Positions 51,439-61,722 of a DNA stretch of 64,000 nucleotides are shown here, piece after piece. The notes under the pieces were generated by a model, which made no database searches, had not been told where the DNA came from, and saw nothing but the letters and a program-made list of their open reading frames with translations. How positions within the stretch are numbered: the stretch's first letter is position 1; each line of letters starts with the position of its first letter. Position numbers and translations under genes: made by a program. This stretch comes from Bacteroides fragilis NCTC 9343 (GTDB lineage: Bacteria > Bacteroidota > Bacteroidia > Bacteroidales > Bacteroidaceae): NCBI RefSeq assembly GCF_000025985.1, contig NC_003228.3, positions 3,100,001 through 3,164,000 of the forward strand, read 5' to 3'.

Positions 51439-54400
51439 ATGAAAAAGAAACAAATCATCACCACTTGTTGTGTGGCTGCGGCAATACTCGTCGGGGTATT
51501 CGTCTGGCAAGCCTACTTCAGTGCCACGAAGATTGCCTTTGTCAATTTCCAGACCATCAACCTGGGAAATATTTCGAAGGCGAACGACAATTCATTTGTC
51601 AAACTAAGGGAGGTCTCTACCGATCACCTGGACGAACTGACGGGCTATGATATGGTGTTCGTCAACGGTATGGGATTGCGCATCGTCGAAGAACAACGCC
51701 AACAGATACAACGGGCGGCCGACAAAGGTATACCGGTGTACACCTCCATGGCTACCAATCCCGCAAACAATATCTGCAATCTCGATTCGGTACAGATGAG
51801 TCAAATACGTCAATACCTGACTAATGCAGGAAAAGTAAATTACCGGAATCTGCTTTCGTATGTCCGCAAAGAGATTGATGGTAAGCTGATCTCCGCCCCC
51901 GTACCGGAAGCACCGGTAGAAAAGCCGACCGACATTCTTTACCATGCCGGAGTGAAGAACCCGGATGATGAAATGGAATTTCTCAACGTAACCGATTATG
52001 AAAAGTTCCTTCGTGAAAACGGACTCTATCATGAAGGTGCCCGCAAGGTTGTGATCACCGGGCAGATGGCGGATGCCACAGGACTAATCCTGGCACTCGA
52101 AAAAGCCGGACACAATGTATATCCGATCTCTTCTTTCACCCGTTTCATGGAGTTCGTCCGTGAAATACGACCGGACGCTGTTATCAATATGGCACACGGA
52201 CGCATGGGCGACGATATGGTGGAATATCTGAAAGAACGCAATATCCCTCTCTTTGCACCACTCACAGTCAACAGCCTGGTAGAAGAGTGGGAAAACGATC
52301 CGATGGGTATGTCGGGAGGATTTCTTTCGCAAAGCGTAGTGACACCGGAAATTGACGGTGCCATCCGTCCGTTCGCCCTCTTTGCCCAATACAAGGACGA
52401 TGAAGGACTGCAACACTCTTTCGCCGTTCCGGAACGGTTGGAGACATTTGTCAACACAGTGAACAATTATCTCACCTTGAAAACAAAACCCAACAGCGAA
52501 AAGCATATAGCCATCGTCTACTACAAAGGCCCCGGACAAAATGCCCTCACAGCAAGCGGAATGGAAGTAGGCCCGTCACTCTACAACCTGCTGCTGAGAA
52601 TGAAGAAAGAAGGCTACCGGATAGAAAACCTTCCTGAGAGCGCCAAAGAGCTGGAAAAGATGATCCAGGCACAGGGAGCCGTATTCGGAATGTATGCAGA
52701 AGGCGCATTTGATGAATTTATGAAAACAGGGAATCCCGAACTGGTGACTAAAGAACAATACGAGAGCTGGGTAAAAGCATCGCTACGCCCCGGAAAATAT
52801 GCTGAAGTGGTAGCCGCCAACGGTGAATTCCCCGGCCAATACATGACTACGCCGGACGGACGCCTGGGCATCGCACGATTGCAGTTTGGCAATGTGGTAC
52901 TGATGCCGCAGATGGCAGCCGGTAGCGGAGACAACGCCTTTCAAGTGGTGCATGGAACCAACGCCGCACCTCCCCACACTTATATCGCTTCGTATCTTTG
53001 GTTGCAGCATGGTTTTAAGGCAGACGCAATGATCCACTTCGGTACGCACGGAAGCCTTGAGTTCACTCCACGAAAACAGGTAGCGTTGTGTAGCGATGAC
53101 TGGCCCGACCGCCTTGTAGGAGCTCTTCCACACCTTTATATATATTCTATCGGCAACGTGGGGGAAGGCATGATAGCCAAACGACGTTCGTATGCTACCT
53201 TGCAATCTTACCTTACACCTCCTTTCCTCGAAAGCAGTGTACGGGGCATCTACCGTGACCTGATGGAGAAAATCAAGATTTACAATAACACCACAGGAGC
53301 GAAAGAAAAGCAGTCGCTTGCCGTAAAAGCACTCACCGTGAAACTGGGCATCCATCGTGAACTGGGGCTGGACAGCTTGCCGACCCGCCCATACAGCGAG
53401 GACGAAGTGGCACGTGTAGAGAACTTCGCTGAAGAACTGGCCACGGAAAAAATCACCGGGCAGCTTTATACCATGGGGGTTCCCTATGAACCGGAGCGTA
53501 TCACCTCTTCCGTACTTGCCATGACAACCGAACCGATCGCTTACAGCCTCTTGGCACTCGACAAACAACGTGGCAAAGCAACAGCCGATGTAGAAAAGCA
53601 TCGCTCTCTCTTCACCCAACGCTATCTGAATCCGGCCCGTGCCTTAGTAGAGAAACTGATAGCCAACCCTGCTTTGGCAACAGACGAACTGATCTGCCGC
53701 ACTGCCAATGTCAATCCCGAAGAACTGGCAAAAGCACGAGAAATAGAGACCTCACGCAATGCTCCGAAAGGAATGATGGCGATGATGATGGCTGCCGCCG
53801 CCAAAAACAAGGCCGGGGACAAAACCGGCAAAACAGCCGATAAGATACCAGAAGCCATGAAGAAGAAAATGAAAGAAATGGGCGCACATATGGATTCATC
53901 CAAAGCCATGGAAATGGCAAAAAAAATGGGTGCCGATCCGGAAGCCCTGAAGAAAATGGAAGCAAAAATGAACGCCTCAAAGGGAGATAAGCCGGAAGCG
54001 GATAAAACCAAAGGCATGTCGGACATGATGGCCGCCATGGGGAAAAAAACGGCTCAAAAGGAATACAGCAAAGAAGAAATCAACTTTGCCCTTGCACTGA
54101 CAGAGGTGGAACGCACCATCCGCAACGTAGGCAACTACCAAACGGAACTGACTGCCAGCCCAGAGAAAGAGCTTGCCAGCCTTCTCAATGCCCTCAATGG
54201 AGGATACACCGCACCTTCACCGGGTGGTGATCCGATTGCCAATCCCAACACCCTACCCACAGGACGCAACATGTATGCCATCAATGCAGAAGCCACTCCG
54301 TCAGAATCGGCTTGGGAAAAAGGAGTTGCACTTGCCAAGCAAACCATTGAAACTTACCAACGCCGCCATAATGACAGTATCCCGCGTAAGGTCAGTTACA

Positions 54401-55758
54401 CGCTCTGGTCCGGCGAGTTTATTGAAACGGGAGGAGCTACCATCGCACAAGTATTGTATATGCTCGGTGTAGAGCCGGTTCGTGATGCATTCGGACGTGT
54501 CAGCGATCTGAAGCTGATTCCTTCTGCCGAATTAGGCCGCCCACGCATCGACGTAGTAGTACAGACATCGGGGCAACTACGCGACATTGCGGCCTCCCGC
54601 CTTTTTCTGATCAATCGTGCGGTAGAGATGGCTGCAGCTGCCAAAGACGACAAATATGAAAATCTGGTAGCGGCAAGCGTAGTAGAAGCCGAAAAGACAC
54701 TGACCGAGAAAGGGGTAAGTCCGAAAGATGCCCGTGAAATGGCTGCATTCCGTGTGTTCGGCGGTGCCAACGGAATGTATGGTACGGGCATTCAGGAGAT
54801 GGTTGAATCCGGTGACCGCTGGGAAGATGAATCAGAGATAGCTGCCACCTATCTTAATAACATGGGTGCTTACTATGGCAGTGAAAAGAACTGGGAAGCC
54901 TTCCGGAAATATGCCTTCGAAGCCGCACTGACCCGCACGGACGTAGTGGTTCAGCCTCGTCAAAGCAATACATGGGGCGCATTGAGCCTCGACCATGTCT
55001 ACGAGTTTATGGGAGGTATGAACCTGGCCGTACGCAACGTGACCGGCAAAGATCCCGATGCTTACCTGAGCGATTATCGCAACCGTAACCACATGCGCAT
55101 GCAAGAAGTCAAAGAGGCTGTCGGTGTAGAAAGCCGTACCACCATCCTCAACCCCGCTTACATCAAAGAGAAGATGAAAGGCGGCTCTTCCTCTGCTGCG
55201 GAATTTGCCGAGACAGTCACCAATACATATGGCTGGAACGTAATGAAACCTACCGCCATCGACAAAGAGCTTTGGGACAACATTTACAATGTATACGTAA
55301 AAGACGAATACAACCTGAACGTGAAAGAATTTTTCGAAACACAAAGTCCCGCAGCGCTTGAAGAAATGACTGCCATCATGCTCGAAAGTGCCCGTAAAGG
55401 TTTGTGGAAAGCAAGTGCCGAACAGGTTGCCGAACTGGCAAAACTGCATACGGAGACGGTAAATAAGTATCGTCCGTCGTGCTCGGGCTTTGTATGTGAC
55501 AACGCCAAACTGCGCGAATACATCGCGTCCAAGTCAGACGCTCCGGCTGCCGCACAGTACAAAGAAAATATCTCTAAAATACGCGAAGCGAAAGTTTCGG
55601 GCGATGCCAAAGGAATGGTGATGAAGAAAGAAGAGATAAACCGGACACCGGAAGAGCAAAAGACAACCCTGAGCAACATTGCCGTGGGTGCAGCCGTTGT
55701 AGTGGTAATACTGGCACTCGTACTCTTTGTCCGTAAACGTCGTAAAACATCAGAATAA
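51439..55758 (+). CDS. hmuS: CobN/Mg-chelatase-like protein HmuS
   Basis: The 1439-residue protein resembles the large chelatase subunit CobN/ChlH (GTHGSLEFTPRKQVALCSDD, NVGEGMIAKRRSYATL, SYTLWSGEFIETGGATIAQV, GMYGTGIQEMVESG). It has a membrane helix at residues 8-27 and another at about 1405-1430 followed by KRRK, so the bulk is held at the membrane, probably on the periplasmic side. It has been proposed that HmuS removes iron from heme in Bacteroides; no CobS/CobT-type ATPase partner lies here, which fits a non-cobalt role. A Met-rich insert covers residues about 775-870. Confidence 0.88.
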   Translation: MKKKQIITTCCVAAAILVGVFVWQAYFSATKIAFVNFQTINLGNISKANDNSFVKLREVSTDHLDELTGYDMVFVNGMGLRIVEEQRQQIQRAADKGIPVYTSMATNPANNICNLDSVQMSQIRQYLTNAGKVNYRNLLSYVRKEIDGKLISAPVPEAPVEKPTDILYHAGVKNPDDEMEFLNVTDYEKFLRENGLYHEGARKVVITGQMADATGLILALEKAGHNVYPISSFTRFMEFVREIRPDAVINMAHGRMGDDMVEYLKERNIPLFAPLTVNSLVEEWENDPMGMSGGFLSQSVVTPEIDGAIRPFALFAQYKDDEGLQHSFAVPERLETFVNTVNNYLTLKTKPNSEKHIAIVYYKGPGQNALTASGMEVGPSLYNLLLRMKKEGYRIENLPESAKELEKMIQAQGAVFGMYAEGAFDEFMKTGNPELVTKEQYESWVKASLRPGKYAEVVAANGEFPGQYMTTPDGRLGIARLQFGNVVLMPQMAAGSGDNAFQVVHGTNAAPPHTYIASYLWLQHGFKADAMIHFGTHGSLEFTPRKQVALCSDDWPDRLVGALPHLYIYSIGNVGEGMIAKRRSYATLQSYLTPPFLESSVRGIYRDLMEKIKIYNNTTGAKEKQSLAVKALTVKLGIHRELGLDSLPTRPYSEDEVARVENFAEELATEKITGQLYTMGVPYEPERITSSVLAMTTEPIAYSLLALDKQRGKATADVEKHRSLFTQRYLNPARALVEKLIANPALATDELICRTANVNPEELAKAREIETSRNAPKGMMAMMMAAAAKNKAGDKTGKTADKIPEAMKKKMKEMGAHMDSSKAMEMAKKMGADPEALKKMEAKMNASKGDKPEADKTKGMSDMMAAMGKKTAQKEYSKEEINFALALTEVERTIRNVGNYQTELTASPEKELASLLNALNGGYTAPSPGGDPIANPNTLPTGRNMYAINAEATPSESAWEKGVALAKQTIETYQRRHNDSIPRKVSYTLWSGEFIETGGATIAQVLYMLGVEPVRDAFGRVSDLKLIPSAELGRPRIDVVVQTSGQLRDIAASRLFLINRAVEMAAAAKDDKYENLVAASVVEAEKTLTEKGVSPKDAREMAAFRVFGGANGMYGTGIQEMVESGDRWEDESEIAATYLNNMGAYYGSEKNWEAFRKYAFEAALTRTDVVVQPRQSNTWGALSLDHVYEFMGGMNLAVRNVTGKDPDAYLSDYRNRNHMRMQEVKEAVGVESRTTILNPAYIKEKMKGGSSSAAEFAETVTNTYGWNVMKPTAIDKELWDNIYNVYVKDEYNLNVKEFFETQSPAALEEMTAIMLESARKGLWKASAEQVAELAKLHTETVNKYRPSCSGFVCDNAKLREYIASKSDAPAAAQYKENISKIREAKVSGDAKGMVMKKEEINRTPEEQKTTLSNIAVGAAVVVVILALVLFVRKRRKTSE

Positions 55759-55766
55759 TCAGAAGT

Positions 55767-56450
55767 ATGGATACAGTCGTACTTGTATTAATGCTGTTAA
55801 TAGCATTCAACTTTCTACTGAAACAGACTTTCTGGAAAACGGTTGCAGTCGGCATCATAGCCACTGTTGCCGCCCTGTTTGCAGGACTGATGTGGCCGTA
55901 TGCCATCGAACAATCGAAAACACAGATTGCCGACTGGCTGGGTAACACAGCCCTGATGCTGGACACTTCCGTTTTGCTGACCATCGAAGTCAGCCTCCAG
56001 ATGGCCTATGCCATGCTGGCGGTACATGTTGCCAGTGCCTATCCGGTAAAACCGCGTACACTGCTCACCTACCGCTTCCTGAGATGGTTTCCGGGACTGC
56101 TCATCTTTCCGGTACTATTCAGCGGGCTGGTCTATCTTATCTTTGCCTTCCCGGGGACACCATTCACCACCGTGGCATGGATGTATGCCGCTTGCGTGCT
56201 GATAGCCATTCCCGTAGGACGTTGGTTACTGCTTTACCTCCTTCCGGAGAAGGAGTTGCGGCTGGAACTCTTCTTCCTCACTAACGCATTGGTGGCCATT
56301 CTGGGAATTGTCGCTACCGTAAACGGACGGACCTCCGTAGCCGGAGTCAGTGAAGTAAATTGGGGAGCACTGGCCGGCGTCGGTGGAATAACCATCATCG
56401 GCAGTGCCATCGGACTCGTTTGGCGAAGGGTGAAGAAAAGAATCAATTAA
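55767..56450 (+). CDS. hmuT: Hmu operon membrane protein HmuT
   Basis: The 227-residue protein has about six membrane helices and a basic C-terminus (RRVKKRIN). It matches the position of HmuT in the P. gingivalis operon; no enzymatic motif is seen. It starts 8 bp after hmuS and lies before the ExbB-like gene, so it may form a membrane complex with HmuS, HmuU and HmuV. Confidence 0.7.
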   Translation: MDTVVLVLMLLIAFNFLLKQTFWKTVAVGIIATVAALFAGLMWPYAIEQSKTQIADWLGNTALMLDTSVLLTIEVSLQMAYAMLAVHVASAYPVKPRTLLTYRFLRWFPGLLIFPVLFSGLVYLIFAFPGTPFTTVAWMYAACVLIAIPVGRWLLLYLLPEKELRLELFFLTNALVAILGIVATVNGRTSVAGVSEVNWGALAGVGGITIIGSAIGLVWRRVKKRIN

Positions 56451-56494
56451 TCACAAAAATAATAAGTAAATCAACTCATTAAAACAGATCAACA

Positions 56495-57097
56495 ATGAAT
56501 ATTATATCAGACATTTTATATTGGATTTCTACAGGACTACTCGTTCCTGACATCGTATTGCTTATCGTATTATTCGGCCGTGCACTTCTGCTGGTCGGCA
56601 GTTTCTACGGACAATATCTCTCAATACGCAAAACCGAGGCACTACTCCGTAACGAACTGAATGCACTCACTCCTGCCACCGTTATGGAACTGGCAGACAA
56701 GCTTCCGGAAAAATCATCATCATTAGTCATATCGTACATACGCCAGGTGCTCCAGGCACATGAAAGCCCGGCACAGATACAGAGACTGCTTGCCAACTTT
56801 GAGATAGCCGCCGATAAAGATCTGGCTATCTCTAAAACTCTGACAAAGCTCGGACCTATCCTCGGTTTGATGGGTACGCTTATCCCAATGGGACCTGCCC
56901 TTGCCGGACTGGCAAGCGGCGACATTGCTTCAATGGCCTATAACATGCAGATTGCTTTTGCCACGACCGTTGTCGGACTGGTAGCAGGCGCCGTAGGTTT
57001 CTTGACCCAGCAGGTGAAACAACGCTGGTATCTTCAGGACATGACCAACCTGGAATTCCTTTCTGAATTGTTGAACGAAAAACGTGCGGCCCGATGA
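56495..57097 (+). CDS. hmuU: MotA/TolQ/ExbB-type proton channel protein HmuU
   Basis: The 200-residue protein has an N-terminal helix at residues 14-36, a cytoplasmic loop, and two C-terminal helices including TLTKLGPILGLMGTLIPMG and MQIAFATTVVGLVAGAV, the conserved TolQ/ExbB core. It could couple the proton gradient to HmuR or to HmuS. It is larger in its loop than MotA and has no peptidoglycan-binding partner except the downstream small protein. Confidence 0.88.
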   Translation: MNIISDILYWISTGLLVPDIVLLIVLFGRALLLVGSFYGQYLSIRKTEALLRNELNALTPATVMELADKLPEKSSSLVISYIRQVLQAHESPAQIQRLLANFEIAADKDLAISKTLTKLGPILGLMGTLIPMGPALAGLASGDIASMAYNMQIAFATTVVGLVAGAVGFLTQQVKQRWYLQDMTNLEFLSELLNEKRAAR

Positions 57098-57420
57098 AAC
57101 GAAACCTACTCAGAAAAGAAGAAGATGCTGACCCGATCAGCGTTGTATCGAACCTGTTCGATGTAGCCATGGTTTTTGCCGTAGCCCTGATGGTAGCTCT
57201 TGTCAGCCGCTACAATATGACCGAGGTTTTCTCTCAGGAAGACTACACGATGGTGAAAAATCCGGGAAAAGAAAACATGGAAATTATTACCAAAGAGGGA
57301 CAGAAAATCAACCGTTATACTCCTTCGGAAGACCAGCAGAAAAGCGGTAAAAAAGGAAAGAAAGTAGGTATCGCCTATGAACTCGATAATGGGGAAATCA
57401 TCTACGTTCCGGAAGAATAA
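57094..57420 (+). CDS. hmuV: DUF2149-type small membrane protein HmuV
   Basis: The 108-residue protein has one helix (VSNLFDVAMVFAVALMVALV) with an Asp in the place typical of ExbD/TolR, then a soluble periplasmic tail with a Lys-rich patch and EIIYVPEE. It overlaps hmuU by 4 nt (ATGA), so the two are made together. It is probably the ExbD-like partner of HmuU. Confidence 0.85.
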   Translation: MKRNLLRKEEDADPISVVSNLFDVAMVFAVALMVALVSRYNMTEVFSQEDYTMVKNPGKENMEIITKEGQKINRYTPSEDQQKSGKKGKKVGIAYELDNGEIIYVPEE

Positions 57421-57442
57421 CAAAGAATAGATTATCCTTAAA

Positions 57443-57509
57443 ATGCAGACAAACGCATCTTTCATCCGCCCATCCGGCAACGAAAGATGTATTTGTCTGC
57501 ATCTCTTTT
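57443..57509 (+). terminator. Strong terminator of the hmu operon
   Basis: ATGCAGACAAACGCATCTTTC minus its last base (57443-57462) pairs with the arm at 57483-57502 over about 20 bp including G-U pairs, then CTCTTTT. It separates hmu from the B12-controlled nrd genes. Confidence 0.85.
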
Positions 57510-57592
57510 ACAAGTCAACAATACACCCGCTCTTTTATGAATAGTTGTTGTTTTTTAAAACACACTCTCTGCACAACCATTCCAAATTCTAT

Positions 57593-57600
57593 TATCTTTG
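57593..57600 (+). promoter_or_regulatory. Putative -7 box of the nrdAB transcript
   Basis: TATCTTTG directly before the riboswitch; no clear TTTG at -33. Confidence 0.55.
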
Positions 57601-57604
57601 CTCC

Positions 57605-57806
57605 CTGATCGGTTCCGAATAGTCATTCCTCTATCCGGATTAAAAGGGAATCGGGTGTAAATCCCGGACAGTCCCGCTGCTGTGAAGCTCCGTCTGAATT
57701 TCCGATAACAACTGTTGCCACTGGGATACCTTTTTGTAAATAGATAAGGAGTCACCGGGAAGGCGTCGGAAACAAGGAGTCAGTCAGAAGACCTGCCGCT
57801 TATCAA
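57605..57806 (+). promoter_or_regulatory. Cobalamin riboswitch of nrdAB
   Basis: It shows the conserved blocks in order: GGGAATCGGGTGTAAATCCC, GACAGTCCCGCTGCTGTGAA (B12 box), then AGTCAGAAGACCTGCC. It lies between the promoter and nrdA (ATG 57880). A following GC-rich hairpin region (57807-57840) may hide the start or terminate. It should reduce class I reductase when B12 is present, leaving a B12-dependent reductase encoded elsewhere to act. Confidence 0.92.
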
Positions 57807-57879
57807 AGGCTGTTTCCACTCGTGGGATTAGGGAAACGGTACGAAAAGATTCTATAAATATTTAGTTAGAACATAACTC

Positions 57880-60399
57880 ATGGAAATAACCAAGAGGAAC
57901 GGAACGACGGAACCCTATGACAGGGAGAAAATTGCCGTCGCCATACGAAAAAGTTTTGCCAGTACAGGGCAGGAAGTAAGTAACGAAATCATCTATTCGG
58001 TGGTAGAAGAGGTGGAGAATTTTGTCGGGAAAGATACCGCAAACCGTAGTGTCGAACAGATACAGGACAAAGTGGAGCAAAGCCTGATGGAACACGGCTT
58101 TTATGCCGAGGCCAAAAATTACATACTCTACCGCTGGCAACGGACTGAACGCAGAAAAGCACTCAACAGCATAATAAATGAATTAGGAGACGGAACTGTG
58201 ATGGATGTCCTGAAAGAGATTCAGAAAGACTTCACCACCCACGAATACAGTCTCGTTGTACTCTATGAAAAATTTTCAGGGTTTTGCAAACAGGAAATGC
58301 CACATTCCGAACGTTTGGCAGCATTGATTAAGGCTGCCGTGGAACTGACCACTCAGGAAGCACCTGACTGGGAGTTTATCGCGGCCCGTCTACTCAATTT
58401 CCAACTATCGAAGAAACTGGAAAAGCAGGCGGCATCGGCAGGCATCCGTTCGTTTTACGACAAACTGCGCTATCTGACGGAAGAAGGACTATACGGTAGT
58501 TACATACTGGCGGCCTACTCGCAACAGGAGATTGAAGAAGCAGCCGGATTTATCTGCCCTGACAGGGACAAACTATTTAATTATTCCGGACTGGATCTGC
58601 TTGTCAAACGCTACTTGATCCGTACCCGACTCCATGAACCGGCAGAGTCCGTACAAGAAATGTATCTGGGTATCGCCCTCCATCTGGCTATGCCCGAACA
58701 GAAAGAACGGATGACTTGGGTGAAAAAATTCTACGACTTACTAAGTCGTTTGGAGGTGACAATGGCCACTCCTACCCTCTCGAATGCCCGGAAACCTTAT
58801 CATCAACTTTCAAGTTGTTTCATCGATACGGTACCCGACAGTTTAGAAGGTATCTACCGCAGTATCGATAACTTTGCCATGGTAAGCAAATTTGGTGGCG
58901 GCATGGGAATGTACTTTGGCAAAGTACGTGCGGCAGGAGGAAATATACGGGGTTTTAAAGGTGTAGCAGGAGGAGTAATTCGATGGATGAAGCTTGTGAA
59001 CGATACGGCTGTAGCTGTTGATCAGTTGGGTATGCGTCAAGGTGCCGTCGCTGTCTATCTGGATGTATGGCACAAAGACCTGCCGGAATTCTTACAATTG
59101 CGGACCAACAACGGAGATGACCGGATGAAAGCTCACGATATTTTTCCTTCGGTATGTTATCCGGACCTGTTTTGGAAAATGGCTAAGGAAGACCTTAACC
59201 AACCATGGTACTTATTCTGCCCTAACGAGATTATGACAATCAAAGGGTATTGCCTAGAAGATTATTACGGAGAAGAATGGGAAAAGAGATACCATGACTG
59301 TGTAAACGATACCCGACTTTCCAAAAGAAGTATAAGCATTAAAGACATTGTCAGATTGGTGTTGCGATCGGCAGTCGAAACAGGTACTCCCTTCACCTTC
59401 AACCGTGACACAGTGAACCGGGCCAACCCCAATGCTCACCGGGGCATCATTTACTGTTCGAATCTTTGTACGGAAATAGCACAAAATATGGCAGCTATCG
59501 AAACGGTATCCACCGAGATACGTACGGAAGAGGGTGACACAGTAGTGGTGAAGACGGTACGGCCCGGCGACTTTGTAGTTTGCAATCTTGCCAGCCTCTC
59601 GCTGGGGCATCTCCCATTGGAGGACGAAGAACAGATAAAGGAGAAAGTAAGCACCGTAGTGCGTGCTCTCGACAATGTTATCGACCTGAATTTCTATCCA
59701 CTCCCTTTTGCGCAAATCACCAACCAGCGTTACCGCAGTATCGGACTGGGAGTAAGCGGTTATCACCACGCACTTGCCATACGCAATATCCGCTGGGAAA
59801 GCGAAGAACATCTCCGGTTTGTAGACCGAGTATTCGAACAGATTAATTATGCAGCCATCGAAGCCAGTGCCGACCTGGCAAAAGAAAAAGGACGCTATGA
59901 ATACTTCGAAGGAAGCGACTGGCAAACGGGAGCATACTTTGGCAAACGGGGATATACTTCCCCCGAATGGAATCGGCTGGCAGCCAAAGTAGCGGAAAAC
60001 GGTATGCGAAACGCCTATCTTCTCGCTATTGCACCGACCAGCAGTACCAGTATCATCGCGGGAACCACTGCCGGTACCGATCCTGTAATGAAACGTTTCT
60101 TCCTTGAAGAGAAAAAAGGAGCCATGCTGCCACGTGTGGCACCGGCACTGTCAGACAAAACCTTCTGGTTATATAAAGATGCCTATACACTCGACCAAAA
60201 ATGGAGTATCCGTGCGGCAGGCACCCGGCAGTTGCACATCGACCAGTCTCAAAGCCTAAACCTGTATATCACCAATGAATTTACCATGCGACAAGTACTC
60301 GATCTCTACTTACTGGCATGGGAATGTGGAGTAAAAACGGTATATTACGTTCGCAGTAAATCATTGGAAGTGGAAGAATGCGAAAGCTGTGCATCTTAA
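57880..60399 (+). CDS. nrdA: Class I ribonucleotide reductase, alpha subunit
   Basis: The 839-residue protein begins with an ATP-cone (ITKRNGTTEPYDREKIAVAI) for allosteric activity control. It has the active-site Cys pair in QLSSCFIDTV and YCSNLCTEI (Asn, radical Cys and Glu in NLCTE), the APTSSTSIIAGTTAGTDPVM loop and a C-terminal redox CESCAS. It makes deoxynucleotides with NrdB, so needs oxygen or an oxidant to form the radical. Control by a B12 riboswitch is a key clue to its conditional use. Confidence 0.95.
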   Translation: MEITKRNGTTEPYDREKIAVAIRKSFASTGQEVSNEIIYSVVEEVENFVGKDTANRSVEQIQDKVEQSLMEHGFYAEAKNYILYRWQRTERRKALNSIINELGDGTVMDVLKEIQKDFTTHEYSLVVLYEKFSGFCKQEMPHSERLAALIKAAVELTTQEAPDWEFIAARLLNFQLSKKLEKQAASAGIRSFYDKLRYLTEEGLYGSYILAAYSQQEIEEAAGFICPDRDKLFNYSGLDLLVKRYLIRTRLHEPAESVQEMYLGIALHLAMPEQKERMTWVKKFYDLLSRLEVTMATPTLSNARKPYHQLSSCFIDTVPDSLEGIYRSIDNFAMVSKFGGGMGMYFGKVRAAGGNIRGFKGVAGGVIRWMKLVNDTAVAVDQLGMRQGAVAVYLDVWHKDLPEFLQLRTNNGDDRMKAHDIFPSVCYPDLFWKMAKEDLNQPWYLFCPNEIMTIKGYCLEDYYGEEWEKRYHDCVNDTRLSKRSISIKDIVRLVLRSAVETGTPFTFNRDTVNRANPNAHRGIIYCSNLCTEIAQNMAAIETVSTEIRTEEGDTVVVKTVRPGDFVVCNLASLSLGHLPLEDEEQIKEKVSTVVRALDNVIDLNFYPLPFAQITNQRYRSIGLGVSGYHHALAIRNIRWESEEHLRFVDRVFEQINYAAIEASADLAKEKGRYEYFEGSDWQTGAYFGKRGYTSPEWNRLAAKVAENGMRNAYLLAIAPTSSTSIIAGTTAGTDPVMKRFFLEEKKGAMLPRVAPALSDKTFWLYKDAYTLDQKWSIRAAGTRQLHIDQSQSLNLYITNEFTMRQVLDLYLLAWECGVKTVYYVRSKSLEVEECESCAS

Positions 60400-60424
60400 A
60401 TAAACAAATAAACAAGAAAACGAT

Positions 60425-61474
60425 ATGGAAACAAAAAAATTAAAGAAAAATGCCCTCTTCAATCCCGAAGGTGATACAGAAACCCGTTTCAGAAAGATGA
60501 TCGGAGGCAATACAACCAATCTGAATGATTTCAATAACATGCGATACCAATGGGTAAGCGACTGGTATCGTCAGGCCATGAATAACTTCTGGATACCTGA
60601 AGAAATCAATCTGACACAAGATACCAAGGACTATCCCCATCTGACCCCGGCCGAACGAACAGCGTATGATAAAATTCTGAGCTTCCTCGTCTTCCTGGAT
60701 TCTTTGCAGAGTAACAATCTCCCGACACTCAGCGAATACATCACGGCAAACGAAGTCAACCTCTGCCTGCATATTCAAGCATTTCAAGAGTGTGTACACA
60801 GCCAGAGCTACAGCTATATGCTCGACTCTATCTGTAGTCCGGAGGAACGCAATGACATTTTGTATCAATGGAAAACAGACGAACATCTGCTAAGGAGAAA
60901 TACGTTTATCGGCAATTGCTACAATGAATTCCAGGAAAATCGTGACGGATTTGCCTTGATGAAGACCCTAATTGCCAATTACATCCTTGAAGGTATTTAC
61001 TTCTACAGCGGTTTTATGTTTTTCTACAATCTGAGCCGTAACGGAAAGATGTCCGGATCGGCTCAGGAAATCCGTTACATCAACCGGGATGAAAACACCC
61101 ATCTCTGGCTATTTCGCAACATCATTCTGGAGTTGAAGAAGGAAGAACCGGAACTGTTTACGCCTGACAAGGTGAAAGTGTATGAAGAGATGATGCGTGA
61201 AGGAGTGAAACAGGAAATCGCATGGGGACAATATGTAATAGGCGACCAAATCCAGGGCCTCAACCGACAAATGATCTCTGACTATATCCACTTTCTGGGT
61301 AATCTCCGTTGGAGTAGCCTGGGTTACACTCCTCTGTACGAAGACAACCGGAAGGAACCGGAAAGCATGCATTGGGTATCGCAATATTCAAATGCCAACA
61401 TGGTAAAAACGGACTTCTTCGAAGCGAAAAGTACGGCGTATGCCAAAAGTACTGCGCTGGAAGATGATTTATAA
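60425..61474 (+). CDS. nrdB: Class I ribonucleotide reductase, beta subunit
   Basis: The 349-residue helical protein carries the di-metal site: Asp in FLVFLDSLQSNN, then Glu-x-x-His and the radical Tyr four residues after the His in FQECVHSQSYSYML, then further Glu and His in IRYINRDENTHLWLF. The Tyr is present, so this is the tyrosyl-radical type rather than the Tyr-less class Ic. It follows nrdA by 25 bp and shares its riboswitch. Confidence 0.95.
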   Translation: METKKLKKNALFNPEGDTETRFRKMIGGNTTNLNDFNNMRYQWVSDWYRQAMNNFWIPEEINLTQDTKDYPHLTPAERTAYDKILSFLVFLDSLQSNNLPTLSEYITANEVNLCLHIQAFQECVHSQSYSYMLDSICSPEERNDILYQWKTDEHLLRRNTFIGNCYNEFQENRDGFALMKTLIANYILEGIYFYSGFMFFYNLSRNGKMSGSAQEIRYINRDENTHLWLFRNIILELKKEEPELFTPDKVKVYEEMMREGVKQEIAWGQYVIGDQIQGLNRQMISDYIHFLGNLRWSSLGYTPLYEDNRKEPESMHWVSQYSNANMVKTDFFEAKSTAYAKSTALEDDL

Positions 61475-61692
61475 ATAGTCTATGTTTCCGGGCAATCAAC
61501 GATAAACAATGGATCATTCATGTGAATCAGTTCTTGAGAGACCTATGCGGTATGAAATTCAATTACTGATTCACATTATCAATGAATACCCGAACAATAG
61601 GATATATACATGACCACATTAAAAAAATATTCATCAGCAATGGTTCCTCGTCCATCATAAATCATTCAAATCCTTTCTTCATTCAAAAAACT

Positions 61693-61722
61693 TTTGACCC
61701 CTGATTTTTTTAATTACCTTTG
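61693..61722 (+). promoter_or_regulatory. Promoter of the thrE genes
   Basis: TTTG (61693-61696), 18 bp, then TACCTTTG (61715-61722). The transcript would have a leader of about 170 nt. The segment 61745-61765 (GGGTGTGTCATTATTCACA inside) repeats the loop side of the DUF418 terminator. No credible gene was seen from 61475 to 61902. Confidence 0.65.
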
